A stretch of DNA of 64,000 nucleotides from positions 46,822,027 through 46,886,026 of the forward strand of contig NC_079205.1 of assembly GCF_026745355.1 (NCBI RefSeq). Direction: 5' to 3'. This DNA is from Beta vulgaris subsp. vulgaris. Its lineage: Eukaryota > Streptophyta > Magnoliopsida > Caryophyllales > Amaranthaceae. How positions within the stretch are numbered: position 1 is the stretch's first letter; each line of letters starts with the position of its first letter. Of the stretch, positions 60,312 to 64,000 are shown piece by piece. A program made the translations under genes and the position numbers. The notes beneath the pieces are model-generated. The model was given only the letters and a program-made list of their open reading frames with translations, made no database searches and was not told where the DNA came from.

Positions 60312-61416
60312 TGTTGAGTCATGTAGTATTTTGATGATTGTAAACAAATGATGATTATCTAACTAACATGTGTGTTTGAGATGTGCATATTACATTAACA
60401 TGAAACAAGTGATCAATGGTTGAATATATCACATCATGAAGGTTATCCAACAAGTGAAGTTCCTAAAAATCCTATAACGAAACAAATAGAGTTCCTATAC
60501 CCTTGAACATTAAATGAATCTAGAGTTCTGGAGCAGTTCCTGAGTGGGAGCAGCAATATTACGTTTCAGAGTTGAAACAAGAAGTTCCTGAGCTATGAGT
60601 GCGAAGTTTCTTAAAGGAACTAGCACACTGAAGTTCCAAAGGAGGAGCATCAACATGCGGTTCTTGAGTTGGAGCAGCATGGAGCATGAAGGCAGAAAAT
60701 ATGAGTTTATTTTCTAGGATTCATGTAAGTATATGGAAACATGAAAGGTAATGGAACAAGGTCTAAAGGAACTCGTAAGGTCAAAGGAACTCGTGGAACT
60801 TAGAGTCAAAAGTATTTAAGAGTCAATAAATTTGATGCATATTATTATCTTAATCTATAAGAATTTATTAACCATGATAATACTTTTGACTCTTAAATAC
60901 TTTTGACTCTAAGTTCCACGAGTTCCTTTGATCTTACGAGTTCCTTTAGACCTTGTTCCATTACCTTTCATGTTTCCATATACTTACATGAATCCTAGAA
61001 AATAAACTCATATTTTCTGCCTTCATGCTGCATGCTACTCCAACTTAAGAACAGCATGTTGATGCTCCACCTTTGGAACTTCAGTGTGCTAGTTCCTTTA
61101 AGAAACTTCGCACTCATAGTTCCTGCTCAGGAACTTCTTGTTTCAACTCTGAAACGTAATATTGCTGCTCCCACTCAGGAACTGCTCCAGAACTTCATAT
61201 TCAATGTTCCTCATATGATGTACCTAGGAACCGCTCTATTTGTGTTCTTATAGGAACTCTTTTAGGAACTTCACTTGTTGGATAACCTTCATGATGTGAT
61301 ATATTCAACCTTTGATGACTTGTTTCATGTTAATGTAATATGCACATCTCAAACACACATGTTAGTTAGATAATCATCATTTGTTTACAATCATCAAAAT
61401 ACTACATGACTCAACA
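60312..61416 (-). repeat. Palindromic LTR, 1.1 kb
   Basis: It begins TGTTGAGTCATG and ends CATGACTCAACA. Arms of about 514 bp (60312-60825) and 520 bp (60897-61416) are nearly perfect inverted repeats around a 71-bp spacer. Directly beyond 61416, ATTTTCCCCTTTTT reads on the - strand as a purine tract abutting TGTTGAG, as a polypurine tract does before a 3' LTR. So I take it as the 3' LTR of a copia element running leftward. Its second LTR lies outside the window. Confidence 0.65.
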
Positions 61417-63673
61417 ATTTTCCCCTTTTTGATGATGACAAACAAATGATGCTTATCACAAATTAAGCAATAAATGATGTATTTTAATTCCCCATAATAA
61501 ACAAGTCATGCATGTATATGAAGGAAATATCAACATAATAAACACATCATACAAAGAACATTCATCATAGAAGGATATAGACTTAACTATATTTGAACAT
61601 AAGCATCATACATATTCTTTCCCCCTTTTGTCATTATCGAAAAGGATCACCTTGCACATATTTATTTTAGGTAAATCATATACACATTATTTTATATGCT
61701 ACACTTACCACCATCATGGTTAAGCACTTGTTAGTCCCAAAAGCCTCAAGAATCTCAGTTTTCAAACTTAGGATGCATGTGCTATACAAATTTCCAACTC
61801 ACAATCCAAAGACCCAACTTCAAAAACCATCGAAGGAACTTGACATGTAAGAAAATAAAAGTCAAGCAAAAATCAATTTTGAAAGTCAAGAATGGATAAA
61901 GAGATAGGACATTGTAATATCCGGCTCAAAGAAATATGAAAGAAGTTTGTGGAAAATTTTGAGTAAAGGAACTTGAGATATATTGTGTGCTCTATGGTTT
62001 AGACTTATAATAAGAGGTTCTCAACAATAATTATAGTTAATCACTTCACCTCACACTTTTTAAATCTCTGTCAAACCCACACACATTCACCTTGATATAT
62101 ATCTATCAAGTTCACTTTACTTAACTAATCAGCCATGAGGAACTCATTGAGTGAAGAAACTTGAACGAATTCATCTTTATAGTCAAGTTCTTTCAATCAT
62201 TCGCTTATGTTCCTCTTCTCAAATCATCAAATCCATGTGTAAGCATTTTCACAACCATATATATGACATATTGAATTCTAGAAAATAATAAAGATTGGAT
62301 CACCCTTGTTTACTTTTTTTTTTTTTAACAAGGGTGTCATTACAAGATGTTGTACTTTTCCTAGAATGTCACATTTACCTACCACAAAGAAGTAAACATA
62401 TATATCGATTCCTTCCTTATTCCCCCTGAGTTCTTTACCATTCCTCATCTCATTAGGAACTTATATGAGTAGCTCCATCTAATGATATATCTTTCTGAGC
62501 ATCAATTGTTAAAACATATAATACTTGCTTCTCACTTCTTCCTTAACTTCCCCCTAAAATGTATTTACCATTTATCACTCTTTATGTATCATTGAACCAT
62601 AAAATGTCATGAATTTTAATTTAGAGCACACGAGAATTAGGATATTTGAAGTGACTGGATATGAATGGAATGATAAATTAATTAATCAAAGGGTGTTTGA
62701 AGAAATGTTGTGTGAACTGTTGATAGTTGACTAAGAATAGGTTTGTTCCCTCTAAAAGTTAAATGAAATGAAATATATTAAGGAAATTTACCATCTTGTT
62801 CCATCAAGGTTTCTTTCATTGTATCTTTGGCAATTTAGGACTTTCATGTTTGCCAGCATCCACAATTCTATTATGAGACCTCTAACACTCTTAGGCAAGG
62901 GAATATGCCTTTACGACACAAAAATTAAGTGTAACATATTTACTCTAGTGTGCATATAATCACTTCAATTTTAGTACATGTAAGAACCCAATTCGACAAA
63001 ACTTTTGGAAAAGAACATGTTTATGCTCAAGTCATACTTCATTAAGTCTTGTTCCTCTAAACAGTCCATGAATAGGTGAAATTATAAAGAACATATATTC
63101 ACATAATTTAAAGCAAGACTTTTAAAATTTATGCATTCAGATTAATAAATTTTAACAATGTAATATATTAATGTGAATAGGAACATAATAACTTAAGTCA
63201 TATTTCACCATGAATATAGAATTACCTCAAGTACTGGACTGATTTTGATGACTTACTTTTGAATTCCCGAACTGTTAGTTCCATCATTTTGATGTCTTCA
63301 CATCTGATGGATACTTCCATTCCAACTTGACTCATACTCATCGTTCTTCAAAAGTTCCTTGACATATCTTTGTCATAATATCATTATACTCCAAGAGAGT
63401 AGTTGAGTTCCCTTATCATGCTCGTGTACTCATTTGCGTATAAGGTTAGCAAAAATCTTGCATAAAATAGTTAGTGTACCAAGCATATTATCCATATTAC
63501 GATGTACAACTACTAAGTCAATTCCTTTTGAAAACAGAAATTATTGTTAATTTTGAAATCATTATTCAAGAAGAAACTTGATGTTGTTCCTCGTAAATTT
63601 TCAGAAAAAAATTCTTTTGAACACATTGAAAATCTATTTGGAACGTCCTAAATATCATGTAAGAAACAAAAAC
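61417..63673 (-). other. Presumed 3' part of the third copia element, no clear gene
   Basis: It lies between the palindromic LTR and a reverse transcriptase start, where RNase H would be expected. No RNase H motif was recognised on either strand. The words GGAACT, TTCCT and CCCCCTTTTTG are frequent. It may be a heavily decayed or replaced region. Confidence 0.4.
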
Positions 63674-64000
63674 AATTAGAATTCTAATGGCTTCTAGACT
63701 AGCAACAGGAGCAAAGGTTTCTTCATAGTCAATTTCCTTCTTGTTGATTATAACCTTTTACTACAAGTCTAGCTTTGTTCCTAACAATTGTTCCATACTC
63801 ATCTAGTTTATTTCTAAACACTCATTTTAAGCCAATTTTTTTTTTTTTGTTTTGTTTAGAAGAAGGATCTAGATGTCATATCTTGTTTCTTTCGAACTCA
63901 TTTAATTTAGCTTGCATGGCAGTGATCCAATCAGAGTCAGTTAGGGATTTTTCATGATTTCATGGTTCCATCATTGATATGAACGCATGAAATGCACAAA
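63674..64000 (-). pseudogene. Third copia, start of reverse transcriptase (cut by the window end)
   Basis: The - strand gives EKSLTDSDWITAMQAKLNEF, ERN, then, in shifted frames, a TK/VKGYN-like stretch and DYEETFAPVASLEAI. These are the first blocks of copia reverse transcriptase (W..AM...L..FERN; GIDYEETFAPVARLE). Frameshifts are present. Integrase and gag would lie beyond 64000. Confidence 0.7.

Overview
The window looks like repeat-rich nuclear DNA from a flowering plant, most likely a eudicot. It is AT-rich and has spliced genes with GT..AG introns. It carries plant-type Ty1/copia, Ty3/gypsy and LINE relics, Helitrons, and Stowaway, Tourist, Mutator-like and CACTA elements. The genus cannot be fixed from the sequence. 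No rRNA, tRNA, CRISPR array or bacterial-type gene was seen.

The host genes are one cluster on the + strand of ankyrin-repeat proteins of the ACD6/ITN1-like type (ankyrin repeats followed by a PGG membrane domain). Four copies of a two-exon ankyrin module are present. Module 1 is 13840-14440 plus 15740-16230. Module 2 is 16372-16969 plus 17298-17791. Module 3 is 35045-35660 plus 46396-46892. Module 4 is 50717-51284 plus 57796-58274. Only module 4 is followed by a PGG exon (58708-59349), and together they make one complete gene of about 560 codons. All modules have the same intron phases (0 at the start, 1 inside, 0 at the end), so any module could splice in frame to any other or to the PGG exon. 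Modules 1 and 2 are separated by only a 141-nt intron.

The rest is mostly transposons, many nested. 1-4.9 kb: gypsy integrase and copia gag relics. 4.9-13.4 kb: a complete but dead copia element on the - strand with a 5-bp target duplication, inserted in the older copia gag. 14.5-15.5 kb: a TRIM in an ankyrin intron. 17.9-18.9 kb: a Mutator-like element. 19.1-24.6 kb: a small LTR element and then a LINE, the latter split by a Mutator-type MITE. 28.3-34.8 kb: Helitrons, one carrying a CACTA element. 35.7-41.4 kb: a second LINE inside the module 3 intron. 42.2-43.4 kb: a third composite Helitron. 44-46 kb: copia and LINE scraps. 47-48.4 kb: a long terminal inverted repeat element with telomere-like arrays. 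51.5-57.1 kb: a second copia element inside intron 1 of the complete gene. 60.3-64 kb: a palindromic LTR and the edge of a third copia element.

The most notable signals are the phase-symmetric ankyrin exon array, the open hydrophobic 141-nt intron joining modules 1 and 2, three composite Helitrons that each carry two 5' ends, the palindromic 1.1-kb LTR, and the telomere-like element. Splice junctions were inferred by comparing copies and checking reading phase, without transcript data.
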